Shown one piece after another: positions 1-10,922 of a stretch of DNA of 64,000 nucleotides. The position numbers and the translations under genes are program-made. The notes below the pieces were generated by a model. The model was not told the origin of the DNA. It ran no database searches and was given only the letters and a program-made list of their open reading frames with translations. The stretch comes from Stutzerimonas chloritidismutans AW-1 (GTDB lineage: Bacteria; Pseudomonadota; Gammaproteobacteria; Pseudomonadales; Pseudomonadaceae): positions 121,766-185,765 of the forward strand of contig NZ_AOFQ01000007.1 of the NCBI RefSeq assembly GCF_000495915.1, written 5' to 3'. Every line of letters begins with the position of its first letter. Within the stretch, counting starts at the first letter, position 1.

Positions 1-1427
<1,427 letters not shown>

Positions 1428-1520
1428 CTACGGCAGGGTAATGCTGCCAAACGACCGTGGCGCGCAAGTTCGGCATAATGCCGGCCCGTGCCGCCACCGA
1501 CTCCGAGAGTTTTGCGAAAC

Positions 1521-1796
1521 ATGACCGAGGTTCAGCCCAAGCCCTGGTTCGTCTATCTGGTGCGCGCCGCCAACGGTGCGCTGTACTGCGGTATCAGCGA
1601 CGATGCGCAGCGTCGTTTCGCCGAGCACCAGCGCGGGCGCGGGGCGCGTTTCTTTCACTCCAGTCCGGCGCAGGCGCTGGTCTATGTCGAGACTTGCGCC
1701 AGCAAGGGCGATGCGTTGCGTCGCGAGATCGCCATCAAGCGACTGGACAAGCGTGCCAAGGAACGCCTGGTGAGCCTGGCCAGCCCCGTTGCGTGA
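1521..1796 (+). CDS. GIY-YIG superfamily protein (UPF0213/YhbQ-like)
   Basis: 91-residue single-domain GIY-YIG protein. Seen: FVYLVRA followed by LYCGISDD (the GIY and YIG equivalents), then [17 protein letters not shown] and the helix [14 protein letters not shown], which holds the conserved Glu/Lys part of the UPF0213 group. Family members are small putative nucleases without an added DNA-binding domain; the substrate is not settled. A GTG at 1488 would add 11 proline-rich residues that do not look like part of the fold, so the ATG at 1521 is chosen. It stands alone between mltF (divergent) and the GST-like gene. Confidence 0.85.
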   Translation: MTEVQPKPWFVYLVRAANGALYCGISDDAQRRFAEHQRGRGARFFHSSPAQALVYVETCASKGDALRREIAIKRLDKRAKERLVSLASPVA

Positions 1797-1899
1797 ATGA
1801 CGCACCAATCAGCCGGTAGGCTCGGTGGAGCGGAGCGTCTAAGCTGATGCTCTTCCAACGGGGCGACGCCCCATCTCGAGACCTCTGGCGGAGCCTGTC

Positions 1900-2838
1900 A
1901 TGCACGAGCTGATCCTGCACCACTATCCCACCTCGCCCTTTGCCGAAAAGGCGCGCCTGATGCTGGGGTTCAAGCAGCTGTCCTGGCGCTCGGTAATGAT
2001 CCCTCCGGTCATGCCCAAGCCCGACCTGACCGCGCTCACCGGCGGTTATCGACGCACGCCGGTGTTGCAGGTCGGCGCCGACATCTATTGCGACACCGCC
2101 CTGATCGCGCGTCGGCTCGAGGCCGAAAAGACCACCCCGGCGCTGTTCCCGGAAGGCCAGGAGTTCACCGCCGCGACGCTTGCCCAGTGGGCCGATTCGG
2201 TGCTGTTCCTGAACGCCGTGAGCCTGGTGTTCCAGCCCGAATCCATGGCCGTCCGCTTCGCCCAGGTGCCCAAGGAGTTCGTCCAGATCTTCAGCAAGGA
2301 CCGTGCGCAGCTGTTCTCCAACGGCTCGGTCAGTCGCGTTCCGCTGGAGCAGGCGAAGAGTGATTGGCCAACCTTCATGACGCGCCTGCAGCAGCAGCTG
2401 GCGCGGGAGGAGGGCGAGTTCCTGTTTGGTGCGGCGCCGTCGATTGCCGACTTCGCCGTCGCGCATTGCCTGTGGTTCCTGCGTGCAACGCCGGTCACCG
2501 CGCCGCTGGTGGATGGCTACCCGGAGGTGGCGGCCTGGCTTGGCAAGGTACTCGGCGTGGGCCATGGCTCCAGCAGCGAGCTATCCGCCGACGATGCGCT
2601 GCGCATGGCGCTGGAGGCCGAGCCTGCGCCGCTGCCGGACGAAGCATTCAGCGAGCCGAATGGTTTTCAGGAAGGGCAGAATGTGGCCATCGCCGCAGTG
2701 GATTACGGCGCCGATCCGGTCGAGGGTGAGTTGGTCTTCGCCGGTAGCGAAGAGCTGATCCTGCGCCGCAGCGATGACCGCACTGGGGTCGTGCACGTGC
2801 ACTTCCCGCGTGTTGGCTATCGCATCGAGGCGCGCTGA
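1900..2838 (+). CDS. glutathione S-transferase family protein with C-terminal extension
   Basis: 312 residues. The first 80 form a thioredoxin-fold GST N-domain (HHYPTSPFAEKARLMLGF, TPVLQVGADIYCDTALIARRL), followed by a helical C-domain to about residue 215. About 95 extra C-terminal residues (from roughly 220) are not part of a standard GST and have an acidic stretch followed by short beta-like segments. In GSTs the residue after the first strand (here in PTSPFAEK) contacts glutathione; a Ser is available. Substrate unknown. GGAG lies a short distance before the ATG. Its stop is only 7 bp from the convergent metallopeptidase stop, with a small hairpin (2840-2858) spanning both. Confidence 0.85.
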   Translation: MHELILHHYPTSPFAEKARLMLGFKQLSWRSVMIPPVMPKPDLTALTGGYRRTPVLQVGADIYCDTALIARRLEAEKTTPALFPEGQEFTAATLAQWADSVLFLNAVSLVFQPESMAVRFAQVPKEFVQIFSKDRAQLFSNGSVSRVPLEQAKSDWPTFMTRLQQQLAREEGEFLFGAAPSIADFAVAHCLWFLRATPVTAPLVDGYPEVAAWLGKVLGVGHGSSSELSADDALRMALEAEPAPLPDEAFSEPNGFQEGQNVAIAAVDYGADPVEGELVFAGSEELILRRSDDRTGVVHVHFPRVGYRIEAR

Positions 2839-2845
2839 AGACGCC

Positions 2846-3691
2846 TCAGTGCGGCGTCGGTGATTCGCCGGCGCGCAGCTTCGGCAGCTCGCGGGCGAGC
2901 GTGCGGAAGTAGGCGATGCGCTCGTAGCACAGCGTAAGCTCACCGCTGATGCGGTTGAACCAGGCGTCCGGCGCGCCGCAGGTGGACATGCGCAGGGTCA
3001 GGTCGCGGGGCAGCTCGAAGGCATCGCTGGCCTTCGCCGCGACCGCTTCCAGCTCGCCGCTGGCGCGAATCTTTTCCAGCAGTTCGGCACCACCCGGCAG
3101 ATGTCCGGGGGGTGTGTCGTAGATCACCTGAATGCGGTGCCGCGCCGGTCGCTCGTCGCTGCGGCCGAAGTGCTCGCGAAACCACTGCACTGCGTGGGCC
3201 GCCTGTTCGTATTCCTCGGGACAGTACAGCGCGCGCTCCACCGGCAGGCCGCTGACTTCCAGCACCCAGTCGAGCCGATCCGGGTCGCTGCCGTAGGCCA
3301 GGCAGGCGATGTTGTAGAAGCGCTGGGCGTCCAGTGCATGGCTGTCCCAGACCGGCACCGGGGAGCCGTCGCGTTCCGCGTGCTGCCATTCCAGGCGCCA
3401 GTAATCGGCGACATCCATCAGCTTGGCGTAGAAGTCGTCGCGGTGCTGTTCCCGCTGCAACAGGAACAGACCCATGAAGCCGAGCTGGTCGGCGGCGTCT
3501 TCCTCGCGGCCCAGTACCGGCAGCTGCAGTTCGCTGATGAGCAGGTGCCCCATCTCGTGCATCAGGGTGAATTCGGAGTTGGCGACCGTGAAGCGGACTT
3601 CGTCCACCGACAGTTCCGGTGCTGTTTCGCCTTGCTGCGCCTGCGCCAGCAGCGGCAGAAGCAGCAGCTGCAACAGAGCGAAGCGCTTCAT
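2846..3691 (-). CDS. DUF4344 domain metallopeptidase, secreted
   Basis: 281 residues. A Sec signal peptide covers residues 1-18 (hydrophobic LLQLLLLPLLAQAQ). The zinc-protease motif HEMGH is at residues 45-49 and GREEDAAD at 61-68 probably supplies the third, acidic ligand, so this looks like a periplasmic metallopeptidase. Four cysteines in the C-terminal half could form disulfides. The in-frame open region extends far upstream to 4471, but that part overlaps the PPK2 gene in another frame and is not coding. The ATG at 3691 overlaps the PPK2 stop (ATGA), which indicates translational coupling. Peptide substrate unknown. Confidence 0.85.
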   Translation of the reverse strand: MKRFALLQLLLLPLLAQAQQGETAPELSVDEVRFTVANSEFTLMHEMGHLLISELQLPVLGREEDAADQLGFMGLFLLQREQHRDDFYAKLMDVADYWRLEWQHAERDGSPVPVWDSHALDAQRFYNIACLAYGSDPDRLDWVLEVSGLPVERALYCPEEYEQAAHAVQWFREHFGRSDERPARHRIQVIYDTPPGHLPGGAELLEKIRASGELEAVAAKASDAFELPRDLTLRMSTCGAPDAWFNRISGELTLCYERIAYFRTLARELPKLRAGESPTPH

Positions 3692-4506
3692 GGCGTGCTG
3701 TCCAGATCGGCATGGGTGAATGGCGCCGGCCGCACCGGCCAGTCCAGTGCCAGGCGCTCGAACGCGCGGGCGAGCAGGCTGGCGATGAGCAGGTCGCGCA
3801 ACCAGCGGTGGTCGGCCGGTATCACGTACCAGGGTGCTTCGCGGCTGTGGCTTTTGCTCAGCACGGCAGCCCATTGCGCCTGCTGCTGGGCGAAGTTGCG
3901 GTGGTCCTGCAGATCGCCGAGGGTCAGCTTCCAGCGCTTTTCCGGCTGCTCCAGGCGCCGATGCAAGCGCTGCTTCTGCTCGCCGGCAGACAGCTGCAGG
4001 TAACACTTGAGTGGCTGGATACTGGCGGCCGGCAGCTCGCGCTCGAAAGCCAGGATTGCGGCCTCGCGCTGCGGAATATCGGTAGGCGAGCACAGGCCGT
4101 CGCGCAGATCGCTGACCAGCGCTTCGTAGTAGCTGCGATTGAATACGCCGAGCATGCCGGGCGCCGGCAGCCGCTCCCGGTAGCGCCAGAGGAAGTCGTG
4201 GCGGCGTTCGTTCTCGCTGGGCGCCTGAAAGCTGTGCGGCGACAGCCCCAGCGGGTCCAGGCCACCCAGCACGCGGCGGATCACGCCGTTCTTGCCGGAG
4301 CAGTCCGGCCCCTGCAGCACGAGCAGCAGGGCGTCGCGGCGGTTGGCCCAGAGCATGGTCTGCTGTACCCGCAGCCATTCCTTCAGGCTTGCCAGCTGCG
4401 CTTGAGCCTGTGCTTTGTCCAGGCCGTAGCAGCGTGCCGGATCGCGCGCCAGCGGCGCCGCGGGGTCGCACAGGCAGTCATCGAGAATGGCGTCCGCCAG
4501 GCGCAT
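3688..4506 (-). CDS. PPK2-family polyphosphate kinase (class III-like)
   Basis: 272 residues. PPK2 enzymes move phosphate between polyphosphate and nucleotides in the cytoplasm. Seen: Walker A GPDCSGKNG, a Walker B region FNRSYYEALV, and the lid motif KRWKLTLGDL. The overall pattern resembles class III (NMP/NDP-phosphorylating) PPK2, whose usual Walker A is GMDxSGKDG; here the residue after SGK is Asn instead of Asp, so nucleotide preference or activity may differ. Middle gene of yejK - ppk2 - DUF4344: 7 bp after yejK and a 4-bp overlap with the next gene. Confidence 0.88.
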   Translation of the reverse strand: MRLADAILDDCLCDPAAPLARDPARCYGLDKAQAQAQLASLKEWLRVQQTMLWANRRDALLLVLQGPDCSGKNGVIRRVLGGLDPLGLSPHSFQAPSENERRHDFLWRYRERLPAPGMLGVFNRSYYEALVSDLRDGLCSPTDIPQREAAILAFERELPAASIQPLKCYLQLSAGEQKQRLHRRLEQPEKRWKLTLGDLQDHRNFAQQQAQWAAVLSKSHSREAPWYVIPADHRWLRDLLIASLLARAFERLALDWPVRPAPFTHADLDSTP

Positions 4507-4513
4507 GGCGCGG

Positions 4514-5521
4514 TCAGTCCTTGCGCCGCTTGAGCTGGTCTTTCAGTTGGGTCGGCAGCTGGCGGATGATCAGCATGTCGCGCGCCTCGTCGTACTCGAC
4601 CTTCGAGCCCAGCAGATGCGACTCGAAGCTGATCGACAGCCCTTCGGCGCGCCCGGTGAAGCGCTGAAACTGGTTTAGCGTGCGTTTGTCGGCGGGAATT
4701 TCCGGCGACAGCCCGTAATCCTTGTTGCGGATGTGCTCGTAGAAGGCGCGCGGACGTTCCTCGTCGATCACCCCGGACAGCTCTTCGAGCGACATGGGTT
4801 CGCCGATCTTCGCCTGGCTACTGGCGTAGCCGACCAGCGCGCTGGTCTTCTCCCGTGCTTTTTCCTCGGGCAGGTCTTCGCTTTCGACGTAGTCGCTGAA
4901 GGCCTTGAGCAGCGTGCGGGTCTCGCCCGGGCCGTCGACGCCCTCCTGGCAGCCGATGAAGTCGCGGAAGTACTCGGACACCTTCTTGCCGTTCTTGCCC
5001 TTGATGAAGGAGATGTACTGCTTGGACTGCTTGTTGTTCTGCCACTCGGAGATGTTGATCCGCGTCGCCAGGTGCAGCTGTCCGAGGTCGAGGTGCCGGG
5101 CTTCGGTCACGTCCAGCGAGTCGGTAACGGTGACGCCGTTGCTGTGGTGCAACAGGGCGATGGCCAGGTAATCGGTTATGCCCTGCTGGTAATGAGCGAA
5201 CAGCACGTGGCCGCCGGTGGACAGATTGGATTCCTCCATCAGCTTCTGCAGATGCTCGACTGCCTGGCGGCTGAATGCGGTGAAGTCCTGATTGCCTTCC
5301 ATGTACTGCGCGAGCCAGCCGCTGAACGGATAGGCGCCGGACTCCTCGTGAAAGAAGCCCCAGGCCTTGCCCTGCTTGGCGTTGTAGCTCTCATTGAGAT
5401 CGGCCAGCAGGTTCTCGATAGCCTGGGAGTTGCCCAGCTCCGAGTCACGGGCGTGGAGCACGGCGGGGGTGCCGTCCGGCTTTTTCTCGATCAGATGGAC
5501 GATGCAGTGGCGGATGGGCAT
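4514..5521 (-). CDS. yejK: nucleoid-associated protein YejK
   Basis: 335 residues, the same length as Escherichia coli YejK (NdpA), a DNA-binding protein of the bacterial nucleoid. The start [17 protein letters not shown] and the region [23 protein letters not shown] are family hallmarks. An in-frame extension of 47 residues upstream has no ribosome binding site and is composition-poor, so ATG 5521 is preferred. First gene of the yejK - PPK2 - DUF4344 cluster. It diverges from the prenyltransferase gene across about 160 bp that should hold both promoters. Confidence 0.93.
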   Translation of the reverse strand: MPIRHCIVHLIEKKPDGTPAVLHARDSELGNSQAIENLLADLNESYNAKQGKAWGFFHEESGAYPFSGWLAQYMEGNQDFTAFSRQAVEHLQKLMEESNLSTGGHVLFAHYQQGITDYLAIALLHHSNGVTVTDSLDVTEARHLDLGQLHLATRINISEWQNNKQSKQYISFIKGKNGKKVSEYFRDFIGCQEGVDGPGETRTLLKAFSDYVESEDLPEEKAREKTSALVGYASSQAKIGEPMSLEELSGVIDEERPRAFYEHIRNKDYGLSPEIPADKRTLNQFQRFTGRAEGLSISFESHLLGSKVEYDEARDMLIIRQLPTQLKDQLKRRKD

Positions 5522-5684
5522 GGTGGTCTCACGGCTGGAATGCAACAGGTTGGGCAGTTTACCCGAGAGCGGGTAGTGCGTGCCTGCAGCCGAAGCTGCG
5601 GTCTGGCAGAGTCGATCTGTGTCAAGGACGTCTCGCGGCGTTGGGGTTAGCCTGCTGTACACCAGACGATAGCGGGAGGCGTAG

Positions 5685-6584
5685 ATGAGCGGAACCTTGG
5701 ACTGGCTGGGTGTGGCGCGCGGTCGTTTCCTGCTGCTGACGCTGAGCTGCGTGGCGCTCGGGCTGGCCTTGGCAGCGCGCGGGAGCGCGGAAGCGATGTC
5801 CTACAGTGATGCACTGCTGGTGATGCTCGGCGCCCTGGCCGCCCATGTGGCAGTCAATGCGCTCAACGAATGGGGTGATTACCGCAGTGGGCTGGACCTG
5901 CAGACCCGCCGCACGGCATTCAGCGGTGGCAGCGGTACCTTGGTGACCCATCCGCATCTGCTGGGTCGCACATTGCTGCTCGGTCTCGGCAGCCTGCTGA
6001 CCTGCGCGCTGATCGGCGTGTTGTTCCTGCTGCGCCAGCCGCCGCTGTTGCTCAGTCTGGCGCCGATCGGTCTGGCGGGACTGTTGCTGGTGCTGCTTTA
6101 CACGCCTTGGCTGACCCGCCACCCCTGGCTGTGCCTGTTCGCGCCGGGCTTGGGCTTCGCGCTGATGGTGCTGGGTACGCGCATCGTTCTCGGCGGCGCG
6201 CCGGATCTCGGCGATCTGTGGTTGATCCTGCCCCCTCTGCTGCTATGCAACAACCTGCTTTTGCTCGGCCAGTTTCCGGACATTGATGCTGACCGCGCTG
6301 TCGGCCGGCGAACCCTGCCGATGCATATCGGCTGCGCCAACGCCGTGCGCGTGGCGCTTGCGCAATGGCTGCTGGCCTACGGAGTACTCCTGGCTGTGCT
6401 GGCGCAGCCAGGTCTGGCCGGTGGCGCACTCGGCTTGTTGACCTTGCCGTTGGCCCTGCGAGCGGCATGGTTGCTGCGTCGCGAACCGCTGCAGGCGCAG
6501 CGCCTGCTGCCGGCATTGGGGCTGAACGCTGCGGTCAGCGTGGCGACGCCGTTGTTGATGGCCGTAGGGTTGCTGGCGCTTTAG
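5685..6584 (+). CDS. UbiA-family prenyltransferase (MenA/UbiA-like)
   Basis: 299 residues, integral membrane protein with about eight or nine hydrophobic segments. The first Asp-rich motif is [11 protein letters not shown] (residues 61-71) and the second is [14 protein letters not shown] (around 200); these bind Mg2+ and the prenyl diphosphate in the UbiA superfamily. The NxxxDxxxxxD form of the first motif and the SGGSG sequence after it resemble the MenA branch more than UbiA proper. I see no menaquinone genes nearby, so the acceptor is unknown. GGGAGG precedes the ATG at good spacing. Confidence 0.85.
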   Translation: MSGTLDWLGVARGRFLLLTLSCVALGLALAARGSAEAMSYSDALLVMLGALAAHVAVNALNEWGDYRSGLDLQTRRTAFSGGSGTLVTHPHLLGRTLLLGLGSLLTCALIGVLFLLRQPPLLLSLAPIGLAGLLLVLLYTPWLTRHPWLCLFAPGLGFALMVLGTRIVLGGAPDLGDLWLILPPLLLCNNLLLLGQFPDIDADRAVGRRTLPMHIGCANAVRVALAQWLLAYGVLLAVLAQPGLAGGALGLLTLPLALRAAWLLRREPLQAQRLLPALGLNAAVSVATPLLMAVGLLAL

Positions 6585-6684
6585 CGTTCCGCGAGAGCGG
6601 AGGGCACCCGATCGGACACATGGGGTGACGAAAGAAAGGCTTAACTGAGTAAACTGGTCGCCTTTTCTTCGAGGAATGACCCCC

Positions 6685-7896
6685 ATGACCGCTGCATGGC
6701 GCAACTCTGCCTGGATTCTCGCTGGTGGCTCGCTGATCCTCGCGATTTCGCTGGGTGTGCGCCACGGCTTCGGTCTGTTCCTGCCGCCCATGAGTGCCGA
6801 GTTCGGCTGGGGTCGCGAGGTGTTCGCCTTCGCCATCGCGATACAGAACCTGATCTGGGGCCTGGTGCAGCCGGTGACTGGCGCGCTGGCCGATCGCTTC
6901 GGCGTGGCTCGTGCGGTGCTGATCGGCGGCATTCTCTACGCCGTTGGGCTGGCATTGATGGCGGTGTCCGATTCGCCGACGACCCTGACGCTGAGTGCCG
7001 GGCTGCTGATCGGACTGGGGCTGTCAGGCACCTCGTTCTCGGTGATCCTCGGCGCAGTCGGGCAGGCGGTTCCGCCGGAGAAGCGCAGCATGGCGATGGG
7101 CATCGCCAGCGCTGCGGGCTCCTTCGGCCAGTTCATCATGCTGCCCGGCAGCCTGGGGCTCATCGAGTGGCTGGGGTGGTCCTCGGCGCTTATGGCGCTC
7201 GGTTTGCTGGTGGCGCTGATCGTGCCGCTCGCGGGGATGATGCGCAGCCCCGCGCGGCCTCCGGCGGCACCCGGAACTCAGCAGTCGCTGGGCGAGGCGC
7301 TGCGCGAAGCGGCCGGGCATTCCGGGTTCCGTCTGCTGGCGCTGGGCTTTTTCGTCTGCGGCTTTCAGGTGGTCTTCATCGGTCTGCACCTGCCGGCCTA
7401 TCTGGTCGATAAGCATCTGCCGGCGCAGGTCGGTACCACGGTGCTGGCACTGGTCGGGCTGTTCAACGTCGTCGGCACCTACACTGCGGGCTGGCTGGGC
7501 AGCTGCTACTCCAAGCCAAAGCTGCTGGCCGGGTTGTATCTGATTCGCGGTGTGGTGATCAGTGTTTTCCTGCTGGCGCCGCTGAGTGTCTGGAGCGCGT
7601 ACGCATTCGGCATCGCCATGGGCTTGCTGTGGCTGTCCACGGTGCCACTCACCAACGGTACGGTGGCGACCATGTTCGGCGTGCGCAACCTGTCGATGCT
7701 CGGCGGTATCGCCTTCCTTTTCCATCAGCTGGGCTCGTTCTTTGGCGGCTGGCTGGGCGGCTGGCTGTACGACCGTACCGGCAGTTACGATCTGGTCTGG
7801 CAGATCGCGATCGCGCTGAGCCTGATGGCGGCGGTACTCAACTGGCCGATTCGTGAGCAGCCAGTCGAGCGCCTGCGCGAGGCGCAGGTCAACTGA
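6685..7896 (+). CDS. MFS transporter, monocarboxylate-permease type
   Basis: 403 residues and twelve predicted membrane segments, inner membrane. The N-terminus MTAAWRNSAWILAGGSLILAISLGVRHGFGLFLPPM is typical of the oxalate/formate and monocarboxylate MFS group; a short ADRFGVARA loop after helix 2 is the MFS signature. An ATG nine bases upstream (6676) overlaps the GAGGA ribosome binding site at 6671-6675, so the ATG at 6685, nine bases downstream of it, is the better start. Substrate unknown. Its stop overlaps the start of a 39-residue membrane peptide. Confidence 0.88.
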   Translation: MTAAWRNSAWILAGGSLILAISLGVRHGFGLFLPPMSAEFGWGREVFAFAIAIQNLIWGLVQPVTGALADRFGVARAVLIGGILYAVGLALMAVSDSPTTLTLSAGLLIGLGLSGTSFSVILGAVGQAVPPEKRSMAMGIASAAGSFGQFIMLPGSLGLIEWLGWSSALMALGLLVALIVPLAGMMRSPARPPAAPGTQQSLGEALREAAGHSGFRLLALGFFVCGFQVVFIGLHLPAYLVDKHLPAQVGTTVLALVGLFNVVGTYTAGWLGSCYSKPKLLAGLYLIRGVVISVFLLAPLSVWSAYAFGIAMGLLWLSTVPLTNGTVATMFGVRNLSMLGGIAFLFHQLGSFFGGWLGGWLYDRTGSYDLVWQIAIALSLMAAVLNWPIREQPVERLREAQVN

Positions 7897-8015
7897 TGCG
7901 GCCGCTCTGGCTGGGTATGAGCGTCGCCCTGGTGCTGGGTCTGCTGATGCTGGCCTGGTGGGGCTGGCAGCGTGGCGGCCTGGCGCTGCTGCAGATTGGG
8001 CTGGGCACCTGCTGA
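7896..8015 (+). CDS. 39-residue single-helix membrane peptide
   Basis: ATG overlaps the MFS stop codon as ATGA (7894-7898). The peptide starts MRPLWLGMSVALVLGLLML and continues with a Trp-rich end of the helix (AWWGWQRGGLALL), then a short tail ending in Cys. It predicts one membrane-spanning helix with a basic N-terminus. Translational coupling to the transporter suggests a small subunit or regulator of that carrier, but this is inference; I recognise no family. Confidence 0.5.
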   Translation: MRPLWLGMSVALVLGLLMLAWWGWQRGGLALLQIGLGTC

Positions 8016-8360
8016 TTCAGCTGGCCTGCGATCTCGTAATTCCTTCTTTTCCGCGTGGCCGGTTTATCCGGTCGCGCCAAAGCTGCCATGCCCGCAATAG
8101 TGATCCCATAGCCTTGCTTTCCAGTTCGAAAAACGGCGACGAACGTGACGGAATCAATTCGGTATTCATCGCTCCAAAGCGAAGCGGCGTAGAAGAAGTT
8201 AAGAACAAATCGCCGGTTCTTAGCAGCAACCTACCGGCTTTTGTGCATACCCCTGCGATCGAGTGGCAGCCTGGCAACCCTGTTCTAAGCTCGGCTGTCG
8301 CATAACCGTCATCAACAGTTGGTAAATACCTGCGGCACGCAGTCAATGGAGCAACAAGCA
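8016..8360. other. intergenic region, no gene seen
   Basis: About 345 bp without a convincing reading frame and visibly richer in A and T than the flanking genes. The only structure I see is an inverted repeat TAAGAAC (8200-8206) / GTTCTTA (8216-8222) with a nine-base spacer, which could be an operator or a weak hairpin upstream of the 63-residue gene. No U-tract follows it. Confidence 0.4.
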
Positions 8361-8552
8361 ATGTCCACCCTTACCGAACTCGCCCAACAAATCGCCAAGC
8401 TCTATCCGTTGAAGGACAAGCGTGTAGGCAAGCGTTATCGCGTGGTAGGCGAGCTGGCCGGGATGACCGAACTGGAAGAGATCAACGGTGAACCGCGCTA
8501 TATCCAGACCATGGCGCTGAAGAACAAGCAGCTCTGGGACGTGGCGGTCTAA
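8361..8552 (+). CDS. small cytoplasmic protein of unknown function, 63 residues
   Basis: Starts MSTLTELAQQIAKLYPLKDK, followed by a basic RVGKRYRVVGELAG stretch and a C-terminal KNKQLWDVAV. No membrane segment, Cys cluster or known motif. GGAG at 8348-8351 sits nine bases before the ATG, which decides against the upstream TTG/ATG options. The well-formed ribosome binding site and Pseudomonas-like codon use argue that it is real. It is convergent with rlmF (27 bp apart). Confidence 0.65.
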   Translation: MSTLTELAQQIAKLYPLKDKRVGKRYRVVGELAGMTELEEINGEPRYIQTMALKNKQLWDVAV

Positions 8553-8579
8553 ACCTTTCCGTTGACGCCTGCCTGAATT

Positions 8580-9572
8580 TCACCCTTTCGCCCAGCGCTC
8601 GGCGCGCCAACTCGCCTGCTCCGTTTGACTCAGGAAGGTCCAGGCGACGAAGCGGCTCTTCTTCTGCCCCTGAGCCATGTCCAGCGTGTGCATCTGGCGG
8701 GCACCGAGGCGTTTCAGCCGCGCCTCCAGCGGCGCCACGTTGGCGCCCTTCGATACCAGGGTACTGAACCAGTAGACCTGTCTGGCGAACGCGACGCTTT
8801 CCTCCGCCATGCGCGCGACAAAGGCCGCTTCGCCACCTTCGCACCAGAGCTCCGCCGCCTGACCGCCGAAATTGAGCGCGGGTAGTTTGCGGCTCGGATC
8901 GAGCTTGCCGAGGTTACGCCACTTGCGCTGGCTGCCACTGCTGGCTTCGGCCTGCGATGCATGGAAGGGCGGATTGCACAGCGTCAGGTCGAAGCGATCC
9001 TCGGGCAACATCACCCCCTTGAAGATGTGCTTCGGCGCCGCCTGTTGTCTCAGCTCGATGGCCTTGACGAGGCCATTGGCCGAGACGATGGTGCATGCCG
9101 AGGCCAGAGCGGTGGCGTCGATATCACTGCCGGTGAAGCGCCAGCCGTATTCCCGGTGGCCGATCAGCGGGTAGATGCAGTTGGCACCGGTGCCGATGTC
9201 CAGCGCGTGAATGGCGGTGCCGCGGGGAATGGCGCTGGCATCGTTCTGCCCGAGCAGATCGGCCAGTCCATGCAGATAATCGGCGCGCCCTGGCACCGGC
9301 GGGCACAGGTAGCCTGGCGGAATGTCCCAGTGCTGGATTCCGTAGAACTGCCTGAGCAGCGCGCGATTGAACACCCGCACCGCATCCGGATTGGCGAAGT
9401 CGATGCTCTGCTTGCCGTAGGGGTTGATGATCACATGCTCGGCGAGCTCAGGGCAGCCGGCGATCAGCGCGGGGAAGTCGTAGCGGCCGGTGTGGCGGTT
9501 ACGTGGATGCAGCACCGCCTTGGCTTCAGCGCGGGCAGGCTGCGGGGTTGGGCTCGGGGATTTGCGCGGCAT
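8580..9572 (-). CDS. rlmF: 23S rRNA (adenine(1618)-N(6))-methyltransferase
   Basis: 330 residues from the ATG at 9572; a GTG at 9614 would add 14. Seen: [15 protein letters not shown] near the N-terminus (RlmF hallmark), the SAM-binding motif [14 protein letters not shown], and the adenine-N6 methylase motif NPPFHAS. RlmF methylates A1618 of 23S rRNA using S-adenosylmethionine. The N-terminal 20 residues are Pro/Lys-rich, as is usual in this family. Neither candidate start has a strong ribosome binding site. Single gene, convergent with the small 63-residue gene. Confidence 0.93.
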   Translation of the reverse strand: MPRKSPSPTPQPARAEAKAVLHPRNRHTGRYDFPALIAGCPELAEHVIINPYGKQSIDFANPDAVRVFNRALLRQFYGIQHWDIPPGYLCPPVPGRADYLHGLADLLGQNDASAIPRGTAIHALDIGTGANCIYPLIGHREYGWRFTGSDIDATALASACTIVSANGLVKAIELRQQAAPKHIFKGVMLPEDRFDLTLCNPPFHASQAEASSGSQRKWRNLGKLDPSRKLPALNFGGQAAELWCEGGEAAFVARMAEESVAFARQVYWFSTLVSKGANVAPLEARLKRLGARQMHTLDMAQGQKKSRFVAWTFLSQTEQASWRAERWAKG

Positions 9573-9642
9573 TTGATCGGCGGAGGTTGGCGGCTGGGGC
9601 GCGCATTGTCCCACAACCGCTGCCCGCGGATAGGTCTCGTTG

Positions 9643-10812
9643 CTAACGGCGGCGCGGCACCATCAGCATCCAGAACAACCCCCAGAGCAGCGCCGCCGCG
9701 CCGAGCCAGAAGGCACTGTGCAGGCTGCCGCCCATCCCCATCCAGATGCTGGTCAGCCAGGGTGCGGCGAGCTGGGTCAGGCCGTAGAGTGCGATCAGCG
9801 CCGCCGACAGCCGCGGTCCTTGATGTGGATGCAGTGTCCGCGCCAGACGCTGGGTCAGCAGCACCGTGCCGAGAAAGGTGCCGCCGACCAGTACCGCACA
9901 GAGCAGGATGCCGACCGCGCCGGGCAGCAGCAGCGCGGCCAGTACGCCGAGCAACTGGGTGAGGTAGCTCAGGCGCAAGGCGATGTCGTCACCCATGCGC
10001 ACGCCGAGACGATTCCACAGCCAGGGCGCCGGCAGCGTCGCCAGCGCCACCACCAGCCAGCTGCCACCGATGAGGAAGTCACCGGGCTCTACCTGCAGAC
10101 GCGCGACCATCGGCAGGAAAGTCATCGGCAGGATGTAGCCCATGCCGGCGCCAGCGTAGGAAAGAAACAGCGGTGTGCTGGAGCGATCGAGCAGCTTGCC
10201 GCTGGGTGGCTCCTCCGCAGAATGGGCCTTTTCCTCGTCAGGCATGTCCAGCTGCGACAGCTGCCGCCAGCCCCACCAGGCCAGCGGTATCGAAAGCAAC
10301 GCCGCCGGCCACCAGCGCTCGGCTCCCAGCAGGTACCCGTCGCTCAGGCTCACCAGCAAACTGGAGAGAATCAGCCCGACGCAGACACCGAGATAGACCA
10401 GGCCGCTGGAGGAAACGCGCTGCTGTCGCGCCAGCCATTCGAGGATCAGCGAGGGCGCCTGTACGAATACCAGACCGTTGCTGATGCCATTGGCCAAGCG
10501 CAATGCGGCGAGGGCGTCAGCGGATTCCGCCTGGGTCTGCAGCAGGGCGCTCAGGACGTGTAGCGTCAGTGCCCAGGGCAGCGTACGACGAATCTGCGCG
10601 ACGCGATGCCAGCGCACCGCGAGCAGGGCGCCGATCAGATAGCCCAGGTAGTTCCAGCTGGCGATGCTGGCGCCTTCCTGCACGGTCAGCAGACCGTCCT
10701 CCACCAGCCAGGGCAGCAGCGGGGTATAGACGAAGCGGCCAAGGCCATGGACGACCAACAACAGGACGGCACCGGCCAGCAGGACCGGAAACAGGGCGAC
10801 ACGCTGAGGCAT
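9643..10812 (-). CDS. YbfB/YjiJ family MFS transporter
   Basis: 389 residues with about twelve membrane helices. The segment [21 protein letters not shown] near the N-terminus and the following [16 protein letters not shown] are typical of the YbfB/YjiJ family (formerly DUF1228). Substrate is unknown for the family. It lies 70 bp upstream of rlmF's start on the same strand and 110 bp after the SLC13 gene end, and appears to be transcribed separately. Confidence 0.88.
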   Translation of the reverse strand: MPQRVALFPVLLAGAVLLLVVHGLGRFVYTPLLPWLVEDGLLTVQEGASIASWNYLGYLIGALLAVRWHRVAQIRRTLPWALTLHVLSALLQTQAESADALAALRLANGISNGLVFVQAPSLILEWLARQQRVSSSGLVYLGVCVGLILSSLLVSLSDGYLLGAERWWPAALLSIPLAWWGWRQLSQLDMPDEEKAHSAEEPPSGKLLDRSSTPLFLSYAGAGMGYILPMTFLPMVARLQVEPGDFLIGGSWLVVALATLPAPWLWNRLGVRMGDDIALRLSYLTQLLGVLAALLLPGAVGILLCAVLVGGTFLGTVLLTQRLARTLHPHQGPRLSAALIALYGLTQLAAPWLTSIWMGMGGSLHSAFWLGAAALLWGLFWMLMVPRRR

Positions 10813-10922
10813 GGAGTCTGTTCTTTTTAGAATGAGAGCTGGAGCTTAACGGCTGGCCCTTTCAGCCGCCATGCCACTTTTCGCTGGCTACCCGTCGGTG
10901 GGTGTCCCGAGGCAGCCGGCAT

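Noticed and set aside
3692..4471. Long N-terminal extension of the DUF4344 gene
   Set aside because: Overlaps PPK2 fully in another frame; the internal ATG at 3691 gives a proper signal peptide and ATGA coupling.
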